Source: Heterodera schachtii
Lineage: Eukaryota; Nematoda; Chromadorea; Rhabditida; Heteroderidae
NCBI GenBank assembly: GCA_023374025.1
Contig: SIJG01000131.1
Coordinates: forward strand, 1 to 64,000
Length of the DNA stretch: 64,000 nt
Direction of reading: 5' to 3'
Below are positions 45,804 through 57,456 of the stretch, in pieces (the first letter of the stretch is position 1; each line of letters opens with the position of its first letter). The translations under genes were made by a program, and so were the position numbers. The notes under the pieces are model-generated. The model had not been told where the DNA came from, did not search any database, and was given only the letters and a program-made list of their open reading frames with translations.

Positions 45804-47415
45804 GCTTCAGAGGAATTCAAGAAAATGTTCAATAGTGATCAGGAAAACACTCCAATTACTGCTGGAAGCGGTGAGCCATTTGACAAATGTTTGCTTAAAT
45901 TGTCCACGGCGGTGCTTTTTGGCGCTTCCAGACAAATAATTCTTTTTTATTTTCATCAAAAATGAACAACTAAATGTTTTTTATATAGATGAAAGATATT
46001 TTTAGGGTGGCCAATTTTTGTAAGAAATTACATTTTTTATTAATTCCAAAATTTGAAATTTTTCTTTTTAATCACATCTATTGGCTATTCTTTGAAAATC
46101 AAAAACTACTGTTATTATTTAAATATACCATTTAATAATTCTTTTATTTTTCCTATTAATATAATTTTGATTTTCTTTGTGGTTTAGAGCAATCTTTGTC
46201 AGTTTTTAGACCAAATTTTGATTTATATTTGACCATTTTCCATGTTTTAATCCATATTTTTCCATTTTATATCAATAATTTTGGTATTTTCAATATTTAG
46301 CTGAAAACCCATTTGTGGTAACGGATGTCAATATTTTTGCATTCAACACAATGTTGCGTTACATTTACACGGACGATTTGGATGAATTGGACTTGCCAAA
46401 TTTGTTCTCTGTGTTTTACGCCGGTTGGCACACCAATTTAATTGCAATTTTTAATATATATATTATATTAAATAAATTTTTTTTTCCTGAAAATTCAGCC
46501 AAAGAATACAAAGTGATTGGCTTGGATCTCCGATGCTTAGAACAGATGGATAAAAGGGCGATGGAAATGTTCCAATCAGTTCCTTTTTTGTCGATTAATC
46601 AAGAATTGTTATGTGATTTGTTGGAGCGTGATCAGCTGGTGATCAATGGAGAAATTGAAATTTGGAAAGCGGTAAAAAATTGGGGGATTATTATAAATGA
46701 TTATTCAATTATACTAAAATAGATCCCGGTTTATAAAAAATTGTTTGTTTTTTTTTGTTGGCATTTTGGGTCAAAGTTTTATCCGGAATTGTCGCCAGGC
46801 AAAATTCAAAAAGCCATGGAGCCTTCCAAAAATCACAAAATGATGTGGATAAATTCATAGAATTCCGTGCTTTGCATAATTAAGAGCATTACTCATTAAT
46901 TTTTTGAATTTTAATAGGCACTCCGTTGGGCGGACAATCAGTGCCATAAAAATGGCAAAGAAATTACGGGAGCAAATCGTCGGAAAATGCTTGGCCCGGC
47001 ACTGTTCAAAATCCGTTTTCCGGCCATCCCTCATGAAGATTTTTCAAGAATTATTGGTATGCAAAAATTTAGGGGTCCAACTTGTTTGGTCACTATTAAA
47101 TGGACAATTTTAAACATTTGATAAATCGAAATTATAGACAAATTTTTAAATGAAATGGAAAAATTCTGGAAATTTGGAAACAGATCTTATTCAAGAAATT
47201 GTCATTATTTTTCATCTTTGAGGTACTATTTTTGAAATAATTAAAATTGTGATGATTTTCCGGAATTTTCATCTAAAAGTCCAAGCTTCGGGAAACCAGA
47301 ATAAGGGCAAAACACTGAAATTTCACAAATATTTGGCATTTCTTCTATTTTTTTTTAAATTTTAGTTCCATCCGCCGTGTTGACAGAGGACGAGCTGATC
47401 AATGTGTATAAATAT

Positions 47416-48373
47416 TAGAGAGCGGTATTTTGGGAAAATACGGATCAGGATCAGGACTACGGACTAAGCATCCATACGGATTACGGACTTACGGACTAAA
47501 AATCCGTAAAATCCGTAGTCCGTAAAAATCCGTATCCAGGAAAAATACGGATCCGTATACGGATAAGGATTTTTTTTCATTTTTTCTTTTTCGCTAAAAA
47601 ATGATATTTTAAATATAAATCTTGAATATTTAAAGCTAAAAGACTTTATAAAATTTATTATAAATTCTAAGCAACAAATTTAAAAAATAAACAACTCGCA
47701 ACAAATTGAAAATAAGCGTTAAATAGTATTTCAGCATATGTAATTAATAGGGTTTGTAATTATATGCACATAAAATCAAAGAGAGAAAACTTGCAATTTT
47801 TAACCATTCATGAATTTAGTTGACAAATATTCATAAAAAATACCTATAATTTTTAAAATTTACAAATCCAAAACCTAAAAAATTTAAGAAATTGAAAAAC
47901 GAAATTCATCTTTAAGATTACAAATTGGAAAAATGAAATAGAATTTCGTAAAATTTTAACGTAAAGCAATTCAATAATGTAAAGGTTTTGAGTTTTTGGC
48001 ACAAAAATTTTGCCTATTTTCCTGTTTAATAATTTTACAATATTTACCAGTGCGTTTTTTCGATTTTTGCCAAAAATTTTACGAAATTGACTCCCTGATT
48101 TCATTTTTGGCGAATTGACTGCACAAAATTTAAAAATTTACTCCATTTCACTTAAAAAACGCCAAAAAAAAAAAATCCGTAATCCGTATCCATAATTTAT
48201 ACGGATCAGGATAAGGACTACGGACTAGACACCTATACGGATTACGGACTTACGGACTAAAAATCCGGAAAATCCGTACTCCGTAAAAATCCGTATCGGC
48301 CCAAAAAAATACGGATTACGGACTACGGATCCGTAAAAATCCGTATACGGATCCGGTCCGTACCCGCTCTCTA
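47416..48373. mobile_element. 958-bp hAT-like element, TSD ATAAATAT, TACGGATCCGTA arrays
   Basis: Starts TAGAGAGCGG and ends CCGCTCTCTA. Perfect duplication ATAAATAT at 47408-47415 and 48374-48381. BTB gene 2 gives the uninterrupted sequence. GGACTACGGA, AATCCGTA and ATACGGATC units fill both ends. Interior is AT-rich and non-coding. Confidence 0.95.
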
Positions 48374-48491
48374 ATAAATATCATTCGCTTCCGCGCGAAA
48401 ATGTGCCAATTTTTCCCACAAAATTGCGCGTTCTAAGCAACTGCAAAACCTAACTTTAGTGATCAAAGTCACTTTGGACGATGATGAGTGA

Positions 48492-49435
48492 TCGATGGGA
48501 AACGGATTATTTTTCTTCAGAAATTGCATTTTTTCGGCCGAAAATTTGGGCTCTATTTGGAAAATATCATATTTAAAACATGTTTTTAAACAAACTATTT
48601 AACTTCCGTGCATAAAATTTAAAAGACCAAAAGAATTATTGTTTTTTTTTTGCATTTAATATTTCTAAAAATTTAATGCCTAATATATATATAATATAAA
48701 TATATATATAGTGTTTTAACGTAAAATTTGTTGAAAAACCCATTTTTTTGAGCATTTGTAAATTACCAATTATTTGTTTATTTTTTCACTACTATTTAAA
48801 GCACTTAGAATCCAGTAAAAAAAATAACATGTATTTACATAAAATTGCAGAACTAATAAATGAATATTTTTATGGCTTTTTGCTTTTTTGCTAAGTCCTC
48901 GCTGCCCGCTCTGTTAATTGGATAGATTTTTCGGCATAGTTTTTGTAATTAATTTTTTGACCATTAATTGTGATTTACACTTTGTTGTTATTTTTTAGTT
49001 AATCAAGCATAAATAAATATTTATTTTATATTCTACAATTTAATGATTTATGTTGACTCATTCATTAATTTATGATGGATTTATTCATTAAATAAATTTA
49101 CACTTTGTATTCTTAACTTAAAATTAGCTACAGTATCTCATCTTAAGTGATATTTTTTTTTATTTCTGGCAAATTTTTGGTGAGCTTTCAGTTGGCTAAC
49201 AATTTTTTTTGTTTGCTAATATTTGTGCTTATGTACTACAATCTCTGCTGTAAAATGTGAATAAAGCTTTTTCCGCCCATTTATTTTTTGTCCATTTAAT
49301 TTATTCAATTAGTCATAGTTTTTCCATCGGAGTCCTTTCCATCTATTGATCATTTTTTAATCAAAACACATTTATTTGTGAATTATTATTTGTAAATCAA
49401 AATAAAAAATTGAGTTTTCAAATATTCTTTTGTAA
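48492..49435. other. Intergenic, AT-rich
   Basis: Contains an ACATGTATTTACATAAAA block (about 48828) like the right end of the element at 29474-30110. No exon seen. Confidence 0.45.
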
Positions 49436-51927
49436 ATGAAAAATTTTCTTAATTTAATTGCCTTCTTTTGATCAGCTCAAAGGCATCGGCTGCCGCCGTT
49501 GGGAGGTAATTAATTAATTAATTAATTGATTGATTAATAATTATTAAAATATTAGTCTAAAATTTAGCCATTTGTCATCCAACAGTCCCTGGGCCAAGTG
49601 TAATGTACAAAATGGACGAATTTTCATGGAAAACCACTGCAAAAGATAATAAAATTAATAAAATTATTTAAATCTTCTGTAAATTTCTAGGCTTCTTCTC
49701 TGCTACCAAAGCAATTTGATTACGGCAAATTCAAAGATCGGACGGCGTTTTGTGATCAAAAAATCAGACAATTGGAAACGAAATTTTACGGATTGTGCCG
49801 AAGTAATGAAGGGCAATGTTTGGCACGGATTGATCATTGCCAAAGATGACTACGGCACAACCCGGATTGAGTCGAGGTGAAAAAAATTTGAATAAGAATT
49901 TTTACTGTTTGTGTTAGTAGGGTACCGATTTTTAAGACTTAACAATTAAAATTCACAAGATTTAGGGAAAATTTTAAATTCAGATGTCATAATTGAGTTT
50001 TGTATTTTCCATTTATTTTTGATTAAATAAGTGATTAAAAAATCTTTTGGCATTTTTAGCAATGGCATTGATCAACTTTTGGACATTGAACTTATCAATG
50101 AAATGCAAAATCACACAGAAATCCTGCTCAAAAAAGGTGGAAGAAAAATAAATTTTATATATTTCATTTTATGTATTTATTTATTCTTCAGTGTTTTCAT
50201 CCAATTTGAATGAATTTCAAAATGCGTCGAATTTTGGCGCCTTTTTGGCCGATTACGATTGGATGGCACAGCTATTTTTTGCTGGAAAAATGTTTTCTGC
50301 ATGCGCACAAAATGGCACGATGTTGTGCCAAACTAAGGCATGTAATTTTAAATCAAATGTAAAATAAATAAATTATATTTTAAGTGCATTTTTGACCCAA
50401 CGGCATGGACCGAGAAGCAATTTGGCACAGAATTTATGAAAATTGCCTTTCCTGTGGCCAAAGTTTCCAAATTTGTGCTCCACATTTGGGCAACACCCTA
50501 TGAAATTGCCTGTCACAAATATGCAAAACCAATGGAACTTCATGAAAAGGATCCTCCACCCAGTTATAAGCACCGGGATTTCGATGGCTGCATGAAAGTT
50601 CCGACGACAAAATGCCATGAGTAACTAATATGCATTTCGACTCAAAAAAAAAGTTCTTGAAACGGCTAATTTTTCAAACAACAAAAAAATTTGGGAACCC
50701 TAAAATTCTTGCATATTTTATAAAAATGCCTGTTTTTGTATGCCAGAACGAAATTTCAACCACCTTTTCATATATTGAAAGTTTTGAAAATAAATGACTA
50801 ATTCAGGCATGAACAGCTAATTGCGTGTTATAATAGCTCAAAGAAATTGGCCGGAAACAATTCAATCGTCGAATTTTGCCGAAAACATTTTGGAGAAATT
50901 GCTGGTGCCAATTATGCCGGATTCATTGTCAAAATATGTGCCCACCGTCAACAAAATTCAATCATCCTTAACTCAACCATAAACTTTTCATTTTCAAACA
51001 AAACGTATTAATTTATTAAATTTAATTTGAATTATAATTAATTAATTTAAGTTTCAATCGGATGCACACTTTGCCATTTTCATTGGAAAAAATTTACAAT
51101 TTATCAGAAACAATTAAAGTTTTATTCATTGAATTTGGTGAAGACGAACAACACAGTGCAATTAGAGAAAAAACCGACGCTCAGAAAATGAATGAAAAGG
51201 TAAAAAATACTTTTAAATCTAATTAATTATGACAGGCCTAATTAGTGGGTAGGGAAGCAGATTAGAGGAACAAAGAGAGAGAGAAGTCTGAAAGAGATAG
51301 AAAGAGAGAGACTGATTAGAAGTTATGAGAATAATAGGACTGACTGTTAGAAACTGACGAGAGATTGATGACCACCAACTCCTTCATAATTATGCATGAA
51401 ATTATCTTAAATACTTTTTGATATTATTCCAAAAAGTTTATCCCTTTTACTCTTAACTTAATTAAGAATGATGGCGTTGGCACAGTGTTCAATGACATCG
51501 CACCGCAGATGATCAATGGCACCATGGCAAAACTGCTTCATTTTGTGCCACCATCATCAGATTTCAAAATGCCCGTCTTTTTCCAAATTGAATACCCCGA
51601 ATTTTCGAAACTAATCACGTCAGATCATCCGCTTAGACCAAGCGAAAATGATCCGAAAATGTGGAGTATGTGAAAATGCGTTACCGTATTTCCGAAATAT
51701 TAAGCCTAGGGGGGGGGCTTCCATTTTCAGCTCCCCTAAAAAGGGGTGTTTTATGAATAAAAAAAATATTTTACAAAGTTTAGCCATTTTTTCTTTTAAA
51801 AAATTTTTTAGGGAAGAGCGAAAGGTGTGATACGTATGGCAAAGATTGCTACAGGGTAAAAGGACTTTTGAAAAAATTGGAGGCACTGATCGGTTGCAAA
51901 CGGATGAAAAGTGCCTACTTCCAGTGA
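49436..51927 (+). CDS. Unrecognised multi-exon secreted Cys-containing protein, about 480 aa
   Basis: Exons about 49436-49505, 49568-49597, 49691-49876, 50060-50136, 50192-50337, 50385-50620, 50807-51004, 51052-51199, 51437-51665 and 51812-51927. From 49476 all phases agree; the intron after 50337 has a GC donor. The first exon begins MKNFLNLIAFF, and one more T in the T-run at about 49466 would join it in frame to a good signal peptide, so a one-base error or deletion is likely. Recognisable pieces: WHGLIIAKDDYGTTRIES, NGIDQLLDIELINEMQNH, LADYDWMAQLFFAGKMF, KFVLHIWATPYEIACHKY, EFCRKHFGEIAGANYAGF, FNDIAPQMINGTMAKLLHF. It has many Cys and N-x-S/T sites, fitting secretion. No family recognised. 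An alternative last exon (52204-52332) could be used in place of the end of exon 10. Confidence 0.7.
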
Positions 51928-54169
51928 TCAGGTAGGGTTTTGATTTTTTAGAAAATTTTTAATGGCAGATTTCCTTACTTCCCGCAAGGGCTGTGTCAAG
52001 CGTATGGCTAACCCTAAGGCGGGGACTCTTTTTTTGTGTTCTTCAACATATCGAAAAATTTTGAACACCCATTAAGTTCATAAAAAATTTTTGAAAAAAT
52101 TTTCAAAAATGGGAAAATTTTAAGCAATTTTTATTACTAATTAGGTCCATTCCAACACCGTAACCTTACAGTAACTACCTTACAGTAACTATTGCATTTA
52201 AAGATGAAGCCTTTGGCCAATGAGGGCTTTGATTGTTCCGAGAAGCCAAGCGAAAGTTTGATATGTGATTGTGATATTGTGTGCGACAAAAATGAACTTC
52301 AGCAACGCTTAGATGAGAAAAAAAAAAGTTAGTGTGGAAGAAAAACAAAATATTTTTGAAAACTTTTACTATGAAAACAGAGACAAAATTTTTCAAAATT
52401 CGGATCAGAGCAGGACTTGGGAATTGGGCCCGGGATTGGATTAACAGTGCCGGGATCATCAAAACCAAGTCTGGCTCAGTATCAGGATTCGGGATCTGGG
52501 GCGGGGATAGGACGAACTGTGCCGGGGTCTTGAACAATTAGTCTTTTTCAGGACTTGGAAATCGGCCCAATGATTTGTTTAACAGTGCCGGGATCTTGAA
52601 CCGAAGTCGTGATCATTATCTGTATTTAAGGAACCGGGCTAGGAGGGAAAGATTACCGGTGCCGGGGGATTTGGGAAATATTTCAAGGACATGTTCTTTT
52701 CCGGGATTCAAATCCCAGTTCTACAGGGATCCTGAACCCAAGTCTGAGTCAGTATCCCGGGAAATCGCGACAGAAGTGCCTGATGCTGTCCGGTCTCGAA
52801 TTATAAATGATTTATTTATTCATTTTCAATTTATTTAGGATGTGGCATTGGAGCAGACGAAATTGTTGTGATTCCATTGTCATGAATTGGACGATGTTTC
52901 TAAATTTTTTCACTTTTTTCTTTCTTTTTAACAATTTTATGAGTTTTTTTTTGTCAGGGCTTGCATTGTATTTTTTAAAAACTAAGTAAATAAGTTTAAA
53001 ATTATATAAAGTGAGACGGCGCCGCGGATAGTCGCCGAGCAGAATTTAAAACTAATTGGAATTTAAAAAAATAAAGAAATTTAAAGATGATTTTCGTGTT
53101 TCTTAACCATGTTGGCATTCAATGCGATTCGTATTTTTTAAATGTGTACAAAAAATTCCGAATTTGGATTTTTTGAGGCATTTAATTTAAAATTTCTTAA
53201 ATAATCCTCAAAAATTATATATACAATAAATGCTAAAAAGTTCAAAATATGTATAAAATACATACTACATATGTACATCCGAATGAATATCAACACACTA
53301 CTTACTCCCTTTTCACCTATGCCGCCAGCCTCTAAAAAAATTTCTTTAAAAAAACAAGTTTTATTTAGTTTCATGGAGTTTTTTAAAATTTATTCCTAAA
53401 TTAATTTCCAAAATCCCGCAATCCCGCCCTGGATAATCCCGTAAATTTCAATTGCGGGATTACGCAAAATTTTGGAGTTCCAATCCCGCAGCGGGATCCG
53501 TAAATTTGAAATTTTCGCTCTCTAATAAAATTTTTACCACGGGACGAACGAGACTAATGCCCTATTTTGCCGGGATTCCAAACCCTGATTTTACCAAAAA
53601 CCTGGGCAGGAAATCCCGGTAAAGTCAAATTTATGATGCCAACATATGAGAGGCTAATGGTTGCGAATAAGAAACTTTGAAGTGCAAAGATTCATTTAAT
53701 TATTACTTTTTTAATTATTTTCACGTAATGCCAATACAATTTTGCATTGCCAAAATGCCAATGCATTGCTTTCTTGCGGAGGATAAAGATTGATTTTTTT
53801 TTATTAAAGCAACATATTATTTTATTATGCCAAGCCAATTTTACAAGGCCAAAATTCCAATACTTTATTTTCTTTGGATAAAGATTGATTTATTTATTAA
53901 AGCAACACATTATTTTATTAAACAATGTCAAGCCAATTTTACATTACTAAAATGCCAATTCATTGCTTCTTTGGATAAAGATTGATTTTCTGGCTCCGTA
54001 AATGCCAACAACCAATTTCTTTAAAGCAATCAAAAATTTTCTTCATGAAATGTCATGCCCACTCACATTAACTGCCCTTTTTACACATGTGGACAATGCG
54101 CATAAATACCCAGCAGATCCTCCGAAATGGCATTAATTCATTCATTTATTTTATTTTTTATTTCTAAAA
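51928..54169. other. Intergenic; possible alternative terminal exons and CCGGGAT remnants
   Basis: 52204-52332 follows an acceptor (ATTTAAAG) and reads KPLANEGFDCSEKPSES, then ICDCDIVCDKNELQQRL to a TAG. It joins in phase to a donor at about 51853. 52838-52885 (CGIGADEIVVIPLS) may be a further exon. 52380-52790 and 53410-53640 hold CCGGGAT/AATCCCG blocks typical of element ends. No other gene seen. Confidence 0.4.
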
Positions 54170-55832
54170 ATGCATCGAATTCCTTTCGCTCAATTGTTGT
54201 CCATTCTGCTGATTGTTATTATGGAAATTGTCATTTTTGTGGATGGAATGGACCAAGAGAAGAATGATCCAATGGAGAATGATCACTTCCAATTTAAAGT
54301 GATCGCCTATGACCGATCAACGGAGGAGAAGGACATGGGAAAAGCAAAACAAATTCGCAACACATACTTATGGCGTCAAATGATGGAAGATTGGGATTGT
54401 ACAGTTGAAGAAATGAACAAACTCCAAAGAATTGGATTTGAAGGATCCGCGGAAGAATTGGTTGGATTATGTGAAAAATGGAAAAGATGGCCCGGGCAGC
54501 CGATGCATTCGTGGCGGGAGATTTAAGCGTAAAACGACCACAGTTCGAACTGGTGATGGTGGAACAGCAATTCCTACTATTGACAATGAGTTCAGCAATG
54601 GAAGCGATCAAAGCAGTTTACCGAGATTTTTTCTTATGGGGAAAAGGGAACGGATTAAAAGTCAAAGTAATTTTTATTTGTTTAAAAAAATGTTTAAAAA
54701 TGTTTTTAGGTAAATTTTGTAAATGAGAAGGAATTCGATGTTGAGGAATTGAACAAATTGAACGAGAAAGCTCAAGGTTAGAAAATGAATCGGATAAAAA
54801 TTGTTTATTCTCAGAGCTCCGATCTCAAAATTTTGCCATTTCCTTTATTTAATTAAGCATCATATATTTTTCATTAAATAATTAATGCAATTTTTACATT
54901 TGACAAAAAACAATAATTTCTTATAAAAATGCAAAAACCCAAAAATTCATTTTGAAAAATAATTTCTCTTGGCCAATCAAAGACCTAAAAATGAGAGGGC
55001 ATTCCACAGGCATCGGAGCTTAAATTTATTCAATTGTTATTTATAGAATAAAAAATTTATTTTTAATTAAATTATTTTTGATTATTACTTAAAAATCGGT
55101 TGTAAATTATTTTACTTTTTCAACTTTTAAGCTAATGAAATTTTCAATAAAGCTGTTAATGCATCGTCGAATGATTTGAGGAAAAAAATGAAAGATTTAG
55201 AAAAGGGCAACATTAAATGCAACATTAAGGTGTTTTGGGAAGTTTCGCTGCAACTTGGACTAGGTAATTGGAAATTAAAAACAATTCTGTTCTTAAAAAA
55301 AATTTCTGTTTTGAGTTCCCCAATTCGAAAACTGAGATTTTTGTGTAAATTAATCATTTTTAAACCTGAAGATTGGTCAACAATTTGCAAAGTTAGCAAA
55401 GATGCTGAGAAAAAAGTCATTGATGAACAAAAAGAATTGGATTTTTTGAGAAAATTTTTTGTCGAGGAATCCGACGAAACAGAAAATGCGGAAGACGAAA
55501 AAGAATTTGTGAAAGTTGAAGAAACTATTGGCCTTTTATTAAAATATTACAAAAATCTGGATGAGGAGAAATTGAAGAAAAACCCGAACAAGAAGAAGAA
55601 GCAATTACCAGCAATGGACCCATGTGAGGAGGCCAAACTGAAAGTGATCAAAGTGGACAAAGATGGACAGAAATCATTGGGCAAAAAGGAAAAAGGTGGA
55701 ATGACCAAAACTGAGAACAAAATGAGGAAAACGGCAAAAGATGGACAGAAAAAAGTAGCGGAAACGGACAAAGCTGGGTCATCAAAACTGAATTTGACCA
55801 AAAAAGGAACCTTGGGTAGCTTTTCTTTCTAG
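54170..55832 (+). CDS. Secreted protein with Lys-rich C-terminal tail, one frameshift
   Basis: Exons 54170-54660, 54710-54776, 55132-55263 and 55372-55832; introns GT-AG with agreeing phases. The last intron is a multiple of three with no stop, so it could be retained. Signal peptide MHRIPFAQLLSILLIVIMEI. The middle is helical and acidic (AADAFVAGDLSVKRPQFELV, NEKEFDVEELNKLNEKAQ), and the C-terminal 90 residues are Lys-rich with two KDGQK repeats (KVDKDGQKSLGKKEKGG, RKTAKDGQKKVAETDKAG). Exon 1 changes frame once in an A-run at about 54470; one more A would keep it open. The basic tail would suit nuclear or nucleic-acid contact if delivered to another cell, which is inference. No family recognised. 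Confidence 0.65.
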
Positions 55833-56435
55833 CATAAATTTTCCATTTCCTTGAACAAATGCTCTCACGATAATGGATCAATGAAATCAATAGAATGGAG
55901 TGTAATGACACGTGAATGATACCGGATAATTAGGTGATTTGTTTGTTTATGTAATGAAGTGTTAAATGATTCCGGGGCACTTTGGCATTTTGCAAGGAGA
56001 ATACGGTGATCAATTAACGAACATTTATGTAATAATAAGTTCAATGCTTCGCTTCAACAATTCACCGGTTCGAAATTTGTAAATTTAAATTAAATTTTAA
56101 ATGTTACAAATTAAAAGTAAATTATTCATTTATAGTAAGAAATTAAATCAATTTTCACTGATTTTGAATATGAAGATTACGACAGTGCTTAATGAAGGGC
56201 TTATATTTTTAGACTCTGAAAATTGCCAAAATGATAGGCTTTAGGCTCTAAAAAACTCCAAAAATAGGCACTAAAATTGGAAAATGGCTCTAAAAAGCAT
56301 CAAATTTAGGGGGTGTTAAAATGACAAAATTTTAATATAAAAGGTAACAAAATTAAGCGAAATAAAAAAAAATAGTTTTGGAGATGAATTTTTTTAGAAA
56401 ACTTTCCATTTCTTATGGGTATATTTTAATAGGAA
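55833..56435. other. Intergenic; GGCTCTAAAAA-type remnant
   Basis: 56196-56330 has TAGGCTCTAAAAAA and GGCACTAAAA units like the subterminal arrays of other elements. No gene seen. Confidence 0.4.
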
Positions 56436-57391
56436 AATGTTTATCTGAGCTCCCAAACTCAAAAACACCCAAAACCACTTTCATAGGTTTTCTTATGAGC
56501 TGAAAACGATAGAGCAATCAAAAATTTTTAACCGCTTCAACTTTAAAACGGTTTTTGAACCGGTTTAAAATCCGAAAATTTGAGTGAAAAGGGGGGCCCA
56601 TGACCCTTTAAAACGGTTAAATTCGGACAAATTTTGTATCATTCGAAAGCTCTTGATAAGCTAAGTCTAGAAAACAAGGTATAAATTCGAACCGATGCCA
56701 GCTAGGAACTGGTACAGCTGAGTCCCGGTGAAAATGGATACTTCAGTACCAAAATAAAAAAAAGTTTTATTATATAATGCATGAAAATCGTTTAGCCTTG
56801 AATATCGGGTATTGCGCTAAAAAACCGCCGCACACTCGACTACGGCGGCCAGTAGGTGGGGCGAGACTACGGGCTACGGAAGAAGTCCGCGCGTGATCCG
56901 CAGGCGGTTGACTGATTGGCGGGGGCCCTTCGGGCCCCCGCAGTCAACCGCCTGTGGCGCTCGTCAGACTTTTTCCTCCGCCCTCCGTCTCGCCCCACTA
57001 CTTGCTCCGTCTTCGCATGCTCCCTTTTGCGAAAGTTAGCTTGTCAAATTACTTTTGTTCATCCTTTTTTCTTTGGTACTGAAATGTCACTTTTCACTGG
57101 GAATCGGTTGTCTAGGTGATCGGATGGCGTCAGTTTGGCTTTATTCTTGGATTTTTAAATATAACTCGTCAAGAGCTGTCGAATGATACCAAATTTGCCT
57201 GGGTTTGACCTTTTTAAAAGGTCGGGAGACCTCCTTTTTCCTCAATTTTTCGAGTTTTAAACCGGTTCAAAAACCGGTTTAAAGTTGAAGCGGTTAAAAA
57301 TTTTTGATTGCTCTATCGTTTTCAGCGCGTAAGAAAACCTATAAAAGTGGTTTTGGGTGTTTTTGAGTCTGGGAGCTCAGATAAACATTTA
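56436..57391. mobile_element. Foldback element FB-B carrying the 195-bp GC core
   Basis: Arms about 56436-56580 and 57256-57391 are reverse complements (AAATGTTTATCTGAGCTCCC ... GGGAGCTCAGATAAACATTT). Extended, weaker pairing continues inward. The arms are unrelated to those of FB-A. The core is at 56828-57022. Confidence 0.85.
56828..57022 (+). other. 195-bp GC-rich structured core, identical to 16881-17075
   Basis: Same sequence and orientation as the first copy, with the same nested hairpins and cUUCGg loop. Sequence identity stops abruptly at CCGCACACTC on the left and GCATGCTC on the right. Confidence 0.85.
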
Positions 57392-57456
57392 CAAATATAA
57401 GCCCTAATTATAACTCAAATCAACATGCTATTGTTTTCAAAAATGTGGCAAAATAA

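Larger units (their letters stand above)
44622..48491 (+). pseudogene. BTB gene 4, disrupted copy of BTB gene 2
   Basis: Exons 44622-44712, 44759-44795, 45091-45211, 45768-45870, 46301-46423, 46499-46671, 46918-47056 and 47366-47415 keep correct phases, with GC donors for introns 2 and 3 as in gene 2. Signal peptide MNLLFCLMNVYAFFNTLLL; BTB (ARMEEILISGKGADVYFTV, RAHKSMLSAASEEFKKMF, TMLRYIYTDDLDELDL) and BACK (LEQMDKRAMEMFQSVPFL) are intact. The element at 47416-48373 sits in the last BACK exon. After it the frame resumes but meets a stop at 48451-48453. The MATH exons are deleted and only the last few codons of the terminal exon (to 48491) remain. Even precise excision would give a BTB-BACK protein without MATH. 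Confidence 0.8.
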
